Positions 25,832 to 34,262 of a DNA stretch of 64,000 bases are shown here, piece by piece. The stretch is from Acidobacteriaceae bacterium (GTDB lineage: Bacteria; Acidobacteriota; Terriglobia; Terriglobales; Acidobacteriaceae): contig PMYL01000017.1 in assembly GCA_003170825.1 (NCBI GenBank), forward strand, positions 1 through 64,000, given 5' to 3'. Numbering within the stretch: position 1 is the first letter of the stretch; the number at the start of each line of letters is the position of its first letter. A model generated the notes under the pieces. The model was not told the DNA's origin, did no database searches, and was given only the letters and a program-made list of their open reading frames with translations. Made by a program: the position numbers and the translations under genes.

Positions 25832-27018
25832 TGAGCGAACTCATCGCGCGCGTCGCTGTTGCCGGGGCCGGCGCTTTTGGCAAGAACCATCTCCGTGTCT
25901 ACCGCGAGTTGGAGGCGGCGGGGCTGGGCGTCGCGCTGGTGGCGGCCGTCGAGCCGGACGCGGCCCGCGCCGCGGATGCCGAGGCCAAATACGCGATCCC
26001 CGTCTTCTCAACAGTGGACGAACTGCTGGCCGCCGACCTTCATCTCGACGCAGCCACCGTCGCCGTCCCCACCATGCATCATCATGCGGTAGCCTCGGCG
26101 CTGCTCGATGCGGGACTCGACCTGTTGGTGGAAAAGCCCCTGGCCGCAAGCCTCCAAGAGGCCGATGAGCTGCTGGCCTTGGCGGCAAAGCACACCCGCA
26201 TCCTGCAGCCCGGCCACCTGGAGCGCTTCAATCCCGCGGTCCTGGCCGTGCAGCCGCAACTGCGCCGGCCCATGTTCTTTGAGTCTCACCGGCTCTCCAT
26301 CTTCACGCCCCGCGCGCTAGATGTGGACGTGGTGCTGGACCTGATGATTCACGACCTGGACATTGTGCTCACCTTTGCAAAATCCGCAGTCCGCGAGGTG
26401 CGCGCCGTGGGGCTGCCGATCCTGTCGCCCAAGGTGGACATCGCCAACGTCCGCGTCGAATTTGAGAGCGGCTGCGTGGCCAACTTCACTGCCTCGCGCG
26501 TCTCCACCGAGCGGGTGCGCAAGCTGCGCTTCTTCGAGCCTCGCCAGTACGTCTCCATCGACTATGCCCGGCAGGATCTGCTGGTCATCCGCGTAAACGC
26601 GGGCAATGCTACGCCGGCCGAATTGATCGCGTCGCTTCCGCCGCAGGTTGCCGGCCTGCTGCCGCCAGGCATTGCCGAGGGAATTGCATCGGGCAAGATC
26701 GACCTCGCCAAGATTGACCGGGCCTTGATTGCCCAGTTTGCCGCCATGGCCAAAATCGATCCGGCTCTGATCGCGCAATTGACCAGCCCTGCGGAATCGA
26801 AGGGAGGCCTGAGCTTCGCCAAACCTCAGGTCACTCCCGGCGAGCCGCTGCGGCTGGAGATTCTTTCTTTCCTAGAATCAGTTCGAACGCGCCGCCCACC
26901 GCAGGTAACAGCTCGACAAGGCCGCGAAGCGCTGGCCTTGGCTCTCGAAATCCAGGCTTCCATGGCCGCCCACGCCCAGCGCGCCGGCCTTCAGGACTTC
27001 TTCGCCCCCGGCGCGTAG
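25816..27018 (+). CDS. Gfo/Idh/MocA-family NAD(P)-dependent oxidoreductase
   Basis: 400 residues (or 395 from the GTG at 25831, which overlaps the previous stop). Rossmann loop VAVAGAGAFGKNHLRVYREL, then TVAVPTMHHHAVASALLDAG, the conserved LLVEKPLAAS with the catalytic EKP Lys, LQPGHLERFNP and the C-terminal substrate domain with DLMIHDLDIVL. The HLERFNP variant occurs in sugar-nucleotide 3-dehydrogenases such as GnnA (family knowledge), so action on a UDP-aminosugar for lipid A or polysaccharide is plausible but unproven. It carries an unusual insert of about 70 residues with duplicated KIDRALIAQF/KIDPALIAQL. Confidence 0.85.
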   Translation: MDGPLVSELIARVAVAGAGAFGKNHLRVYRELEAAGLGVALVAAVEPDAARAADAEAKYAIPVFSTVDELLAADLHLDAATVAVPTMHHHAVASALLDAGLDLLVEKPLAASLQEADELLALAAKHTRILQPGHLERFNPAVLAVQPQLRRPMFFESHRLSIFTPRALDVDVVLDLMIHDLDIVLTFAKSAVREVRAVGLPILSPKVDIANVRVEFESGCVANFTASRVSTERVRKLRFFEPRQYVSIDYARQDLLVIRVNAGNATPAELIASLPPQVAGLLPPGIAEGIASGKIDLAKIDRALIAQFAAMAKIDPALIAQLTSPAESKGGLSFAKPQVTPGEPLRLEILSFLESVRTRRPPQVTARQGREALALALEIQASMAAHAQRAGLQDFFAPGA

Positions 27019-27085
27019 AACCCACATCCGTTATGGCACTTGATCTGGCTGCTGAATATACTTGAGATTCAGAGGCCAGATCGCA

Positions 27086-27553
27086 ATGCCCATTCGCTGG
27101 ATGAGTGAAAAGGATGCCTCCGAGTTTCTTCGAAAGGGAACGGAGGGACGGTTGGCTACCTGCAACGGAGCCGGACAGCCTTACGTTACTCCGCTCAATT
27201 ATTTGTATCGCGAAGGGAAAATCTATTTCCATTGCAAGCTGATCGGACGAAAGCTCGACAACATCGCCGAGAACAGCCGGGTCTGCTTCGAAGTGAGTAA
27301 GACTGCGAAGATTACTGTCACGAACGATCGTCCCTGCGCCTGTTCGACTCGTTATACATCAGTGCTGGCGTTTGGCATTGCACGAGTAATCGCCGACGGC
27401 GCAGAAAAAACAGCTTTGCTCAATTTGTTGGTTGAGAAATACGCCGCCGGCAAAGCCTTTCAACCGGTCGAGGAGAAAGACTCCGCCGGGTGCGCCGTTG
27501 TGGAGATAGGCATCGAGCAAATCAGCGGAAAGATGAACGTCGACCCGGAGTAA
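27086..27553 (+). CDS. Pyridoxamine 5'-phosphate oxidase-like (NimA-type) flavoprotein
   Basis: 155 residues from the ATG at 27086 with GAGG upstream. Typical split-barrel features are SEFLRKGTEGRLATCNGAGQ, PYVTPLNYLYREGKIYFHCK, GRKLDNIAENSRVCFEVS and a C-terminal VVEIGIEQISGKM. These resemble the Nim/PPOX-related group that binds FMN and reduces small substrates, including nitroimidazoles in some members. Cytoplasmic; substrate unknown. A single gene, convergent with the following membrane protein gene. Confidence 0.85.
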   Translation: MPIRWMSEKDASEFLRKGTEGRLATCNGAGQPYVTPLNYLYREGKIYFHCKLIGRKLDNIAENSRVCFEVSKTAKITVTNDRPCACSTRYTSVLAFGIARVIADGAEKTALLNLLVEKYAAGKAFQPVEEKDSAGCAVVEIGIEQISGKMNVDPE

Positions 27554-27583
27554 GCCGGTTCTCACAGTGAAAGCTGGTCCATC

Positions 27584-28030
27584 TCAAGCAATCCCCAGCA
27601 CCCGGTTCATAAAGCCCACAATGTACTTCCAGATCAGGTAATAGACTACGAGCGCGGCCAGGAAGCACGGCGCGATGAGCACATACGACACCTGGCAAGC
27701 CTGGAACCAGGTGACGCCATGGGAGCCGAACTCAAGCACGTGCAGACTAGTGGCCACCAGCGCTCCCGCGGGCGCCATCAGGAGCGGCAACACCGCTCCA
27801 TGCACGCCGATGGGCAGATGCGTGCTTGCGTGTGAACCCAGGTAGAGCATGTTCCACAGCCCGAAGAGCGAGGGCACCACGGCCATAGGAAAGATCATTG
27901 CCTGTTCGATGGGAACCGGCGCTTTGAGCACGATGCGCACCACGATAAACAGGGTCAGAAGCAGCGGCAGGACGAGCGTGGGCACAAAGATCCCCGCCAG
28001 GTAAGCGCGAAGATAGGGATGGGTATTCAT
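27584..28030 (-). CDS. Small four-helix membrane protein of unknown function
   Basis: 148 residues with four hydrophobic helices (AGIFVPTLVLPLLLTLFIVV, IFPMAVVPSLFGLWNMLYLG, VLPLLMAPAGALVATSLHV, SYVLIAPCFLAALVVYYLIW). The ATG at 28030 follows AAAGGATAACAAG, a good ribosome binding site. His residues occur in LGSHASTHLPIGVHG. I do not recognise a family and the neighbours give no pathway hint. Confidence 0.65.
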   Translation of the reverse strand: MNTHPYLRAYLAGIFVPTLVLPLLLTLFIVVRIVLKAPVPIEQAMIFPMAVVPSLFGLWNMLYLGSHASTHLPIGVHGAVLPLLMAPAGALVATSLHVLEFGSHGVTWFQACQVSYVLIAPCFLAALVVYYLIWKYIVGFMNRVLGIA

Positions 28031-28109
28031 CTTGTTATCCTTTCTTGCGGGCCAGGTGGTCCGCGGGTTTAAGGGAATCTTCGAGTATGTTCCACTGTGA
28101 AGCCTACAT

Positions 28110-28180
28110 TCCCTCGGGGGCTAAAGCCCGGTTGATTGTGTCTGGTTCATGTACGGGCTAAAGCCCGTACCCTTCAAAAC
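28110..28180. repeat. REP-like element with two CTAAAG palindromes, copy 1
   Basis: Contains GGGGGCTAAAGCCCG, a spacer with TTGATT, then GTACGGGCTAAAGCCCGTAC and CCTTCAAAAC. It matches 46964-47035 in order and spacing, so it is a dispersed intergenic element. Confidence 0.8.
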
Positions 28181-28200
28181 TCAACTTGCCCGACGCCCCT

Positions 28201-28437
28201 TTACAGGTAGTAGAGAAGCACGGGGATCGACGCCGGAAAGAAGGCGGCGAGGCCCACAAGGCCGGCCAGCAATGCCCCGTCGAACCAAGCCCAGCCGGAC
28301 AAGGCCGGCGCGGGCTTGGCGTCCAACCGCCGCAGCACGGCGGGCCACAGATCGCGGCCAGGCTCTGGCTCGCCGTCGACCGGCGGCAGCGCCTGTTGCA
28401 ACAGATTCTTCATGCGGTCCTGATCGTGTTCATTCAT
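28201..28437 (-). CDS. Short membrane protein, putative anti-sigma partner
   Basis: 78 residues: a cytoplasmic N-terminal half (MNEHDQDRMKNLLQQALPPV, DLWPAVLRRLDAKP) and one C-terminal transmembrane helix (FDGALLAGLVGLAAFFPASI). The ATG overlaps the stop of the ECF sigma gene by ATGA, so it is translationally coupled. This is where membrane anti-sigma factors lie, but it lacks the HxxxCxxC zinc motif and is very short. A direct sigma-binding role is inference. Confidence 0.65.
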   Translation of the reverse strand: MNEHDQDRMKNLLQQALPPVDGEPEPGRDLWPAVLRRLDAKPAPALSGWAWFDGALLAGLVGLAAFFPASIPVLLYYL

Positions 28438-28991
28438 GGTGTAATCCCTTGGCGTTCAAGGTCCTTTCTGAGCAAGCGAAGCGCGCGGAAGACGCGCTGT
28501 TTGACGGCCGCGACCGAGATTCCAAGCGCCGCGGCCATATCTTTCTGCGACTGCTCCTCGACCACCGCCAGCGTGGCCGCAATCCGCAACTTCGGCGGCA
28601 GCCGCTGAAAAGCCAGCGCGGTCTTGCGCAGGATCTCCGCGGTGATGGCCGGGTCGGCAACTGCCGGAGCCTTCAGGTCGGCGCAGGCTTCCATGGACAA
28701 CTCGCTCTCCGCCCGCCTCGTTCGCAGCCAGTCAAGCGCCGCGTGGGTGGCGATGCGCCGCGCCCAACCCTCGAACCCACGCGAGGGCTCGAAGCGGGCG
28801 TGGGCCCGGTGAATGCGCCAGAAGGTCTCCACGGTCAGGTCCTCGGCCGCCGCCGGGTTGCGAACGATGCGCAGAATCCAGCCGTAAACCGCGCGCTGAT
28901 GCAGGCGGAAAAGCGTCTCGAAGGCGGCCTCGAAGGTTTCAGGGCTGCGTTGCCGGAACTCGTTCAGGACGCCGCTCAATCCGTTCCGCAT
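28434..28991 (-). CDS. ECF RNA polymerase sigma factor
   Basis: 185 residues. Region 2: FETLFRLHQRAVYGWILRIV, NPAAAEDLTVETFWRIHRAH and the WARRIATHAALDWLR segment. Region 4: LAFQRLPPKLRIAATLAVVE, EQSQKDMAAALGISVAAVKQ and RVFRALRLLRKDLE. The ATG at 28991 has a purine-rich AAGGGCGG just upstream. It directs RNA polymerase to a stress or envelope regulon; the target is unknown, although the small coupled membrane protein suggests regulation by membrane sequestration. Divergent from the GH3 gene. Confidence 0.93.
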   Translation of the reverse strand: MRNGLSGVLNEFRQRSPETFEAAFETLFRLHQRAVYGWILRIVRNPAAAEDLTVETFWRIHRAHARFEPSRGFEGWARRIATHAALDWLRTRRAESELSMEACADLKAPAVADPAITAEILRKTALAFQRLPPKLRIAATLAVVEEQSQKDMAAALGISVAAVKQRVFRALRLLRKDLERQGITP

Positions 28992-29135
28992 CCGCCCTTC
29001 CCCTTCTATCTACCCTTACGCGCCTGCAAGAAGAAAGGTTACATCCTGCGGGCCGCGCGCGTTGCCGAAGCCGGTCGAGCGCCCAGAACCCGTCTCTGCT
29101 TGCGGGCCTGCGGCGCCAGGGGATCCAATCGGAAT

Positions 29136-29166
29136 AAAGCGATTTTTATTGGAGAGAAATCGCTTT
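29136..29166. promoter_or_regulatory. 10-bp perfect inverted repeat upstream of the GH3 gene
   Basis: AAAGCGATTT (29136-29145) and AAATCGCTTT (29157-29166) are perfectly complementary with an 11-base spacer. It lies in the divergent region between the sigma factor and the GH3 gene, 114 bases before the GH3 start. It could be an operator for a dimeric repressor or a hairpin. Confidence 0.5.
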
Positions 29167-29279
29167 CTCGCCCTGCTTGACAGCAGCCTCCCGGGAGCAT
29201 TAGGTTGACAGCCGGAAGGCGGACCGGAATTCCACGCCCATAGGACGTGATGAGGACCAGCCCGCCTGTGAGGAATGCG

Positions 29280-31952
29280 ATGAAGAGCCTCGGATTGCGA
29301 ATTGTAGCGGTTGGGTTGGCGTGTTGCGGAGTGGTGTGGGCGGCCGGGGCGCAGGATGCCCCCAAGCCCGCGGACCCGAAGCCCGCGTATCTGGATACCA
29401 GCCTGCCGGCGGAACAGCGCGCGGCGGACTTGGTGGGCCGGATGACGCTGGAAGAGAAGGCCACACAGTTGGTGAATCAGGCGCGGGCCATTCCACGGCT
29501 CAACGTGCCGGCCTACGACTGGTGGAGCGAGTCGCTGCACGGCGTGATGCGGGACGGAACCACGGAGTTTCCCGAGCCCATCGGCCTGGCTGCCACATTC
29601 GATGCGCCGGGAATCCATGAGATGGCGGTGATCATCGGCACCGAAGGGCGCATCAAGCATGTGCAGGCGGTGCGCGACGGCCACAGCAACATCTTCGAGG
29701 GGCTGGACTTCTGGGCGCCCAACATCAACATCTTCCGCGATCCCCGCTGGGGCCGCGGCCAGGAGACCTATGGCGAAGACCCGTTCCTGACTGCGCGCAT
29801 GGGCGTGGCCTTTGTCACCGGCATGCAGGGCGACGATCCGCGCTATTACCGCGTCATCTCGACCCCCAAGCACTTTGCCGTGCACAGCGGACCGGAGCCG
29901 ACGCGCCACACCGCCGACGTTACGGTCAGCAAGCACGATGAGCTGGACACTTATCTGCCCGCCTTCCGCGCCACGGTGACCGAGGCCAAGGCCGATTCCG
30001 TCATGTGCGCCTACAACAGCATCAATGGCCAACCCGCCTGCGCCAACGAGTTCCTGCTTCAGGATCAGTTGCGCGGCAAGTGGGGCTTCAAGGGCTACGT
30101 GGTCTCGGACTGTGGGGCGGTCGTCAACATCTTCGACGGCCACCACTACAAGCCGACCCAGGCCGAGTCTTCGGCCATCAGCTTGCAGCGCGGGATGGAC
30201 AACGAGTGCGTGGACTATACCACCAAGGTGACCGGCGACCACGACTACAAGCCCTATCTCGACGCCGTCAAGCAGGGCTTCCTCAAGGAGAGCGACATCG
30301 ACGTTGCCGTCACGCGGCTCTTCACGGCGCGGATGAAGCTGGGCATGTTCGATCCGCCGGAGACGGCGCCCTATTCAACGATCGACGAGAAGCTTCTTGA
30401 CAGCGCGGCCCATCGCGCCCTGGCCCGCAAACTGGCCAACGAGTCCATGGTTCTGCTCAAGAACGACGGCGTGCTGCCTCTCAGGACCTCAGGCATCAAG
30501 ATTGCTGTGGTCGGTCCGCTGGCGGACCAGACGCGCGTTCTGCTGGGCAACTACAACGGCACTCCCAGCCACACGGTTTCGGTGCTGGAGGGCCTGCAGA
30601 ACGAGTTCCCCGCAGCCGCCATCACCTTTGTTCCGGGCACGCAGTTCCTGCGCAAGGAGGCGTCGCCCGTGCCCGCGGCATTGCTTACGACGGACGGCAA
30701 GCCGGGCGCCAAGGCCTCCTACGCCAGGTTGGATATGACTTTGGGCCCGAGCGCCAAGCCCACGATCCTTGCCACCCGCGTGGAACCGGGCATCGACGTC
30801 TCGGCTGCTCCTCTGCCCATTGAGGTGGCCGGCATCAATCCGCTGTCCATCCGCTGGGAAGCGACCCTCACGCCGCCAGAGACCGGCGACTACAACCTGG
30901 GCGTTGAAGGAGACGGGTTCTTCCGCGTCTCGCTCGATGGAAAGGAAGTAACTTCGACCTGGGACACCCACGGCGTCCAAACCAAGCTGGGCCGTGTGCA
31001 TATGGAGGCGGACAAGCCGGCGCAGGTATTGGTAGAGTACGGCCAGGGAGAGAATACGGATGCCGCGGCTCGCCTGGTGTGGTCGAAGGTCGACCTCAAG
31101 CCCAGGCCGGAGGCCGTTGCCGCCGCCAGGGACGCCGACGTGGTGGTGGCCGTGGTGGGCATCACCAGCGAGCTCGAAGGCGAGGAGATGCAGGTCAATG
31201 AGGAGGGCTTCAAGGGCGGCGACCGCACCAGTCTCGACCTGCCCAAACCCGAGCAGGATCTGCTTGAAGCCGTGGCCTCGGCCGGCAAGCCGCTGGTGGT
31301 GGTGCTCACCAACGGCAGCGCCCTGGGCGTGAACTGGGCCAAGGCCCACGCCAACGCCATCCTCGAGGCCTGGTATCCGGGCGAGGAGGGCGGCTCGGCC
31401 GTCGCGGAGACGCTCTCAGGCCGCAACAACCCCGCGGGCCGCTTGCCGGTAACCTTCTACAAGGATGTGAGCCAGTTGCCGCCCTTCGAGGATTACTCGA
31501 TGAAAGGCCGCACTTACCGCTACTTTGAGGGGACGCCGCTCTATCCCTTCGGGTATGGCCTGAGTTACACCACCTTCTCTTACAGCGGACTCACCGTTCC
31601 CACCATCGCGGCGCCGGCGGTCAACCCGGTGGTTGTTGAGGTAACGGTAACCAATACCGGCCGCCGGGCAGGCGACGAAGTGGCGCAGCTCTATCTTGAA
31701 TTCCCTGAGGTTCCGGGCGCGCCGCTGCGGGCGTTGCGGGGCTTCCAGCGGATTCATCTTGAGGCCAGCGCCGCGCAAAGAGTGCGGTTTGAACTGAGCC
31801 CGCGCGACCTGAGCATGGTGACCGGCGCCGGAGAGCCCATTGTGGCTCAAGGCGAGTACGCGATCTCAGTAGGCGGCGGGCAGCCTCATACTGGCGCGCA
31901 GGTGCAGACGCGGACCTTCAACATCAAGGGCAAGTTGACGCTGCCGGAATAA
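29280..31952 (+). CDS. Secreted GH3 beta-glucosidase/beta-xylosidase with PA14 domain
   Basis: 890 residues from the ATG at 29280 (GAGGA upstream), giving a signal peptide MKSLGLRIVAVGLACCGVVW. Order: GH3 N-terminal barrel with ATQLVNQARAIPRLNVPAYD, WWSESLHGV, the RWGRGQETYGEDPFLT block and the nucleophile Asp in GYVVSDCGA near residue 275; then a PA14 insert (about 497-603, with GDYNLGVEGDGFFRVSLDG); then the GH3 C-terminal domain with LPLTFY-like PVTFYKDVSQLPPF and a final Fn3-like domain. It removes terminal beta-linked glucose or xylose from oligosaccharides in the periplasm or outside the cell. No transporter partner lies next to it. Confidence 0.93.
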   Translation: MKSLGLRIVAVGLACCGVVWAAGAQDAPKPADPKPAYLDTSLPAEQRAADLVGRMTLEEKATQLVNQARAIPRLNVPAYDWWSESLHGVMRDGTTEFPEPIGLAATFDAPGIHEMAVIIGTEGRIKHVQAVRDGHSNIFEGLDFWAPNINIFRDPRWGRGQETYGEDPFLTARMGVAFVTGMQGDDPRYYRVISTPKHFAVHSGPEPTRHTADVTVSKHDELDTYLPAFRATVTEAKADSVMCAYNSINGQPACANEFLLQDQLRGKWGFKGYVVSDCGAVVNIFDGHHYKPTQAESSAISLQRGMDNECVDYTTKVTGDHDYKPYLDAVKQGFLKESDIDVAVTRLFTARMKLGMFDPPETAPYSTIDEKLLDSAAHRALARKLANESMVLLKNDGVLPLRTSGIKIAVVGPLADQTRVLLGNYNGTPSHTVSVLEGLQNEFPAAAITFVPGTQFLRKEASPVPAALLTTDGKPGAKASYARLDMTLGPSAKPTILATRVEPGIDVSAAPLPIEVAGINPLSIRWEATLTPPETGDYNLGVEGDGFFRVSLDGKEVTSTWDTHGVQTKLGRVHMEADKPAQVLVEYGQGENTDAAARLVWSKVDLKPRPEAVAAARDADVVVAVVGITSELEGEEMQVNEEGFKGGDRTSLDLPKPEQDLLEAVASAGKPLVVVLTNGSALGVNWAKAHANAILEAWYPGEEGGSAVAETLSGRNNPAGRLPVTFYKDVSQLPPFEDYSMKGRTYRYFEGTPLYPFGYGLSYTTFSYSGLTVPTIAAPAVNPVVVEVTVTNTGRRAGDEVAQLYLEFPEVPGAPLRALRGFQRIHLEASAAQRVRFELSPRDLSMVTGAGEPIVAQGEYAISVGGGQPHTGAQVQTRTFNIKGKLTLPE

Positions 31953-32027
31953 TCATCGGCAGGCAATCGTGAAATGGGACGTTCCACAAAGGGAAAGCGC
32001 CCCATTTCCTTGAGCGAACCAGATTAC

Positions 32028-32225
32028 TTAGCAACTACCCGCTTGCAGCTTTTCGCGGGTCAGCTCGTTCCATGTGGCGATGGCTTCCGGCATGGGCGGG
32101 CTGACCACGCCGGGCGCCACTCCCTCAATCGCTGCTTGCGGCTCCACGCGGCCTTTTCAAGCCGGCAGCCACATTCGCTTGACTGGCGCGCTCTCTGCCC
32201 CATCGGCGACAATCTTTTCTGTCAT
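32028..32225 (-). pseudogene. Short gene with an in-frame UGA
   Basis: A minus-strand frame from ATG 32225 reads MTEKIVADGAESAPVKRMWL, PA, then TGA, and continues in the same frame for 42 codons (KGRVEPQAAIEGVAPGVVSP, PMPEAIATWNELTREKLQAG, SC) to TAA. GAAAGG lies six bases upstream of the ATG. The residue composition is protein-like on both sides of the TGA, so this looks like a small gene with one nonsense codon (or recoding). Its start overlaps the start codon of the lactonase gene on the other strand. Confidence 0.4.
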
Positions 32226-33363
32226 GGCAAACCTTTCTCGCCGTAAATTCCTGATCGCCGTCTCCGCCGCCACGCTTGCCGCCGCCGGTCGCCGCGGCGA
32301 CCTCAGCTTCGCCGCGCCCCGCCGCCAGAGGGTTTTCATCGGCTCCGGCACGCCGAACGGCATCCTGGCCTACGACTGGGACTCCGCGGCCGGCGAACTG
32401 ACGCCGGCCGGAGTCGCCGCCAAACTCACCAACGTGGACTGGATCACCTTCTCACCCGGCCGCGAGTTTCTTTATGCTGCCTCGGGGGTTGATTCGTTCA
32501 ACGGCAAGCCGACCGGCGAGGTGGCCAGCTTTCGCGTTCAGAACGGCGAGCTGCATCCGCTCTCCGCCCAGAACTCGGCCAGCGCGGGCACCTGCCACGT
32601 GGCCCTGGACCACACCGGCCACGTGCTGCTCTCCGTTGACTACAACGGCGGCAGCGCCTCCAGCTTTCTTATCGACGCGGGCCGGCTGAGCCCCATCGCG
32701 TGGACCGAGCACTACACCGCCCACGGCCCCAATGCCGATCGCCAGCAGAGCGCCCACGCCCACTTTGCTTCTTTCTCGCCCGATAACCGCTTCGCCTACA
32801 TCAACGACCTGGGCGGCGACTGCATTCATATCTACAGCCTGAACGCGGCCACCGCCGAGCTGACCCCGGCCGGAACGTACCATGCCAGACCCGGCGCAGG
32901 CCCGCGCACCCTGCACTTCCATCCCAACGGCCACACCGCTTACTCGGTCAACGAGCTGGATTCGACCGTGGACGTGCTTCAGATGAACAGGATAAACGGC
33001 AGCCTTGCTTTGATTACGCGCATCGAGCTGCTGCCTGAGGGCTATCACGGCCTTACGCGCGCCTGCGATACGGTCATCTCTCGCGACGGAAGGTTTGTTT
33101 ACTTTGCCAATCGCGACAATAACTTTCTATATAGCTTCCGCGCCGATGCCAGGTTCGGCAACCTGACGCCCATGGGCCGCTCAAGTTGCGGCGGCAAGAC
33201 TCCGCGCAACTTTGTGCTGGACCCCACGGAGCGCTGGATGCTGGTAGCCAACCAGGACTCAAACAACCTGAGCGTCTTCGCCCGCAACCCCGAGACCGGA
33301 ACGCTGGCTCAGGAGGGCAAGAGCTACGCGGCAGCCGCGCCGATGTGCATTCTGTTTAGTTGA
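32224..33363 (+). CDS. Tat-exported lactonase, 7-bladed beta-propeller (Pgl-like)
   Basis: 379 residues from the ATG at 32224. N-terminus MANLSRRKFLIAVSAATLAA has the twin-arginine motif SRRKF and hydrophobic core. Propeller blades with FIGSGTPNGILAYDWD, LYAASGVD, CHVALDHTGHVLLSVDYNGG, HAHFASFSPDNRFAYINDLG, RTLHFHPNGHTAYSVNELDS and RNFVLDPTERWMLVANQDSN match the 6-phosphogluconolactonase (YbhE/Pgl type) family. Because it is exported, the cytoplasmic pentose-phosphate role is unlikely, and a periplasmic sugar lactone is the more probable substrate (inference). It follows the GH3 gene by about 270 bases. Confidence 0.87.
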   Translation: MANLSRRKFLIAVSAATLAAAGRRGDLSFAAPRRQRVFIGSGTPNGILAYDWDSAAGELTPAGVAAKLTNVDWITFSPGREFLYAASGVDSFNGKPTGEVASFRVQNGELHPLSAQNSASAGTCHVALDHTGHVLLSVDYNGGSASSFLIDAGRLSPIAWTEHYTAHGPNADRQQSAHAHFASFSPDNRFAYINDLGGDCIHIYSLNAATAELTPAGTYHARPGAGPRTLHFHPNGHTAYSVNELDSTVDVLQMNRINGSLALITRIELLPEGYHGLTRACDTVISRDGRFVYFANRDNNFLYSFRADARFGNLTPMGRSSCGGKTPRNFVLDPTERWMLVANQDSNNLSVFARNPETGTLAQEGKSYAAAAPMCILFS

Positions 33364-33403
33364 GAAACCGGCTGCTCCTGATAAACGGACTGTCTTCCTC
33401 TCC

Positions 33404-33530
33404 CACCCATGCGCCAGAAATAAGGCGCAAGGATGGGCACGGGGAGTTTGTTGCTGGGAACGGAAAGCTGACCGGCCCACAAAGCTCCGTGCCCCATCCT
33501 TTCCGCTTTTTTCTGCGGAAAGGGTGGGAA
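33404..33530. repeat. Paired inverted REP hairpins left of the transposase
   Basis: Two hairpins in opposite orientation. At 33404-33440 CCCATGCGCC pairs with GGCGCAAGGATGGG. At 33485-33530 TTTCCGC pairs with GCGGAAA inside GCCCCATCC ... GGGTGGG. Together they look like a BIME, and the second copy is inverted relative to the copy at 34170-34213. Confidence 0.7.
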
Positions 33531-33562
33531 ACCACTCCTGCTGACCTACTGTTTGCACATCC

Positions 33563-34111
33563 TCACTTTAACGAAGACAAGAGAGGGACCTCCGAACGAG
33601 CTGCTTCTCGCCGCGCCGCAATCATCTCCGACTCGACCTCGACAATGCCTACCTCGCCCAATGCCCAGGCGCGGAAGCTCGACCAAGGCCACTCCTTTGG
33701 CATAGTGCAGAGTCCGCGTTTCACCGGATTTCGATGTATGTAGCGAAGCTGCGTGACAAAGCCTTCGTAATTTCTTACATTGCGATCGTAATAACGAATC
33801 TGCCAGAAGGGGAACTCTCCCGCAACACTCTTGCCTTGTTTACGAGCTTGAATAGAAACCTTGCTTTTCAGCAATTGCACAGCATTGGAGAGCATTTTTC
33901 CATCAGGCTCGCTCAGTAATAGGTGAACGTGTTCAGGCATGACAACATAGCCATAGACGCGCATTTGGAAGCGGCGTCGCGTTTGCTCAAGCGCAAGCAG
34001 AAATGTATCCTGCATTTGCATTTGAGCTAGCAGTGGAAGCCGGTGATAGCAACTGAATGTGAGGAAGTGAGATTGCCCAGAGTGATGAAGACGCTTGAGT
34101 CCGTCGGGCAT
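33563..34111 (-). CDS. REP-associated tyrosine transposase (RAYT, Y1_Tnp)
   Basis: 182 residues from the ATG at 34111. Conserved features are HFLTFSCYHRLPLLAQ, MRVYGYVVMPEHVHLLLSEP with the HUH-type His pair (HVH), and the nucleophile Tyr region FPFWQIRYYDRNVRNYEGFV followed by RYIHRNPVKRGL. RAYTs are single-domain Y1 transposases related to IS200/IS605 that move REP sequences (family knowledge). REP-like hairpins of one family flank it on both sides, in inverted orientation. The frame is open upstream through one hairpin, so a longer start would translate repeat DNA. Confidence 0.88.
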   Translation of the reverse strand: MPDGLKRLHHSGQSHFLTFSCYHRLPLLAQMQMQDTFLLALEQTRRRFQMRVYGYVVMPEHVHLLLSEPDGKMLSNAVQLLKSKVSIQARKQGKSVAGEFPFWQIRYYDRNVRNYEGFVTQLRYIHRNPVKRGLCTMPKEWPWSSFRAWALGEVGIVEVESEMIAARREAARSEVPLLSSLK

Positions 34112-34169
34112 GGAAAAACCTGCCGTTCTATAACGATTCTTACGAGTAATACTACCGCGAAGTTTTGTG

Positions 34170-34213
34170 GTCTCCCACCCTTTCGCCAGAAAAAAGGTGA
34201 AAGGATGGGGCAC
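34170..34213. repeat. REP hairpin right of the transposase
   Basis: CCCACCCTTTCGCC pairs with GGTGAAAGGATGGGG, followed by CACGG. It is the reverse complement type of the 33485-33530 hairpin and matches the 33404-33440 orientation, bracketing the RAYT gene. Confidence 0.7.
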
Positions 34214-34262
34214 GGAGCTTGGTCAGATGGTTTGGCTTTCTATTCCCTGTTCCCTGCTTTGT

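Noticed and set aside
29016-30242. Minus-strand frame opposite the GH3 N-terminus
   Set aside because: Shadow frame; the GH3 gene has signal peptide and catalytic motifs.
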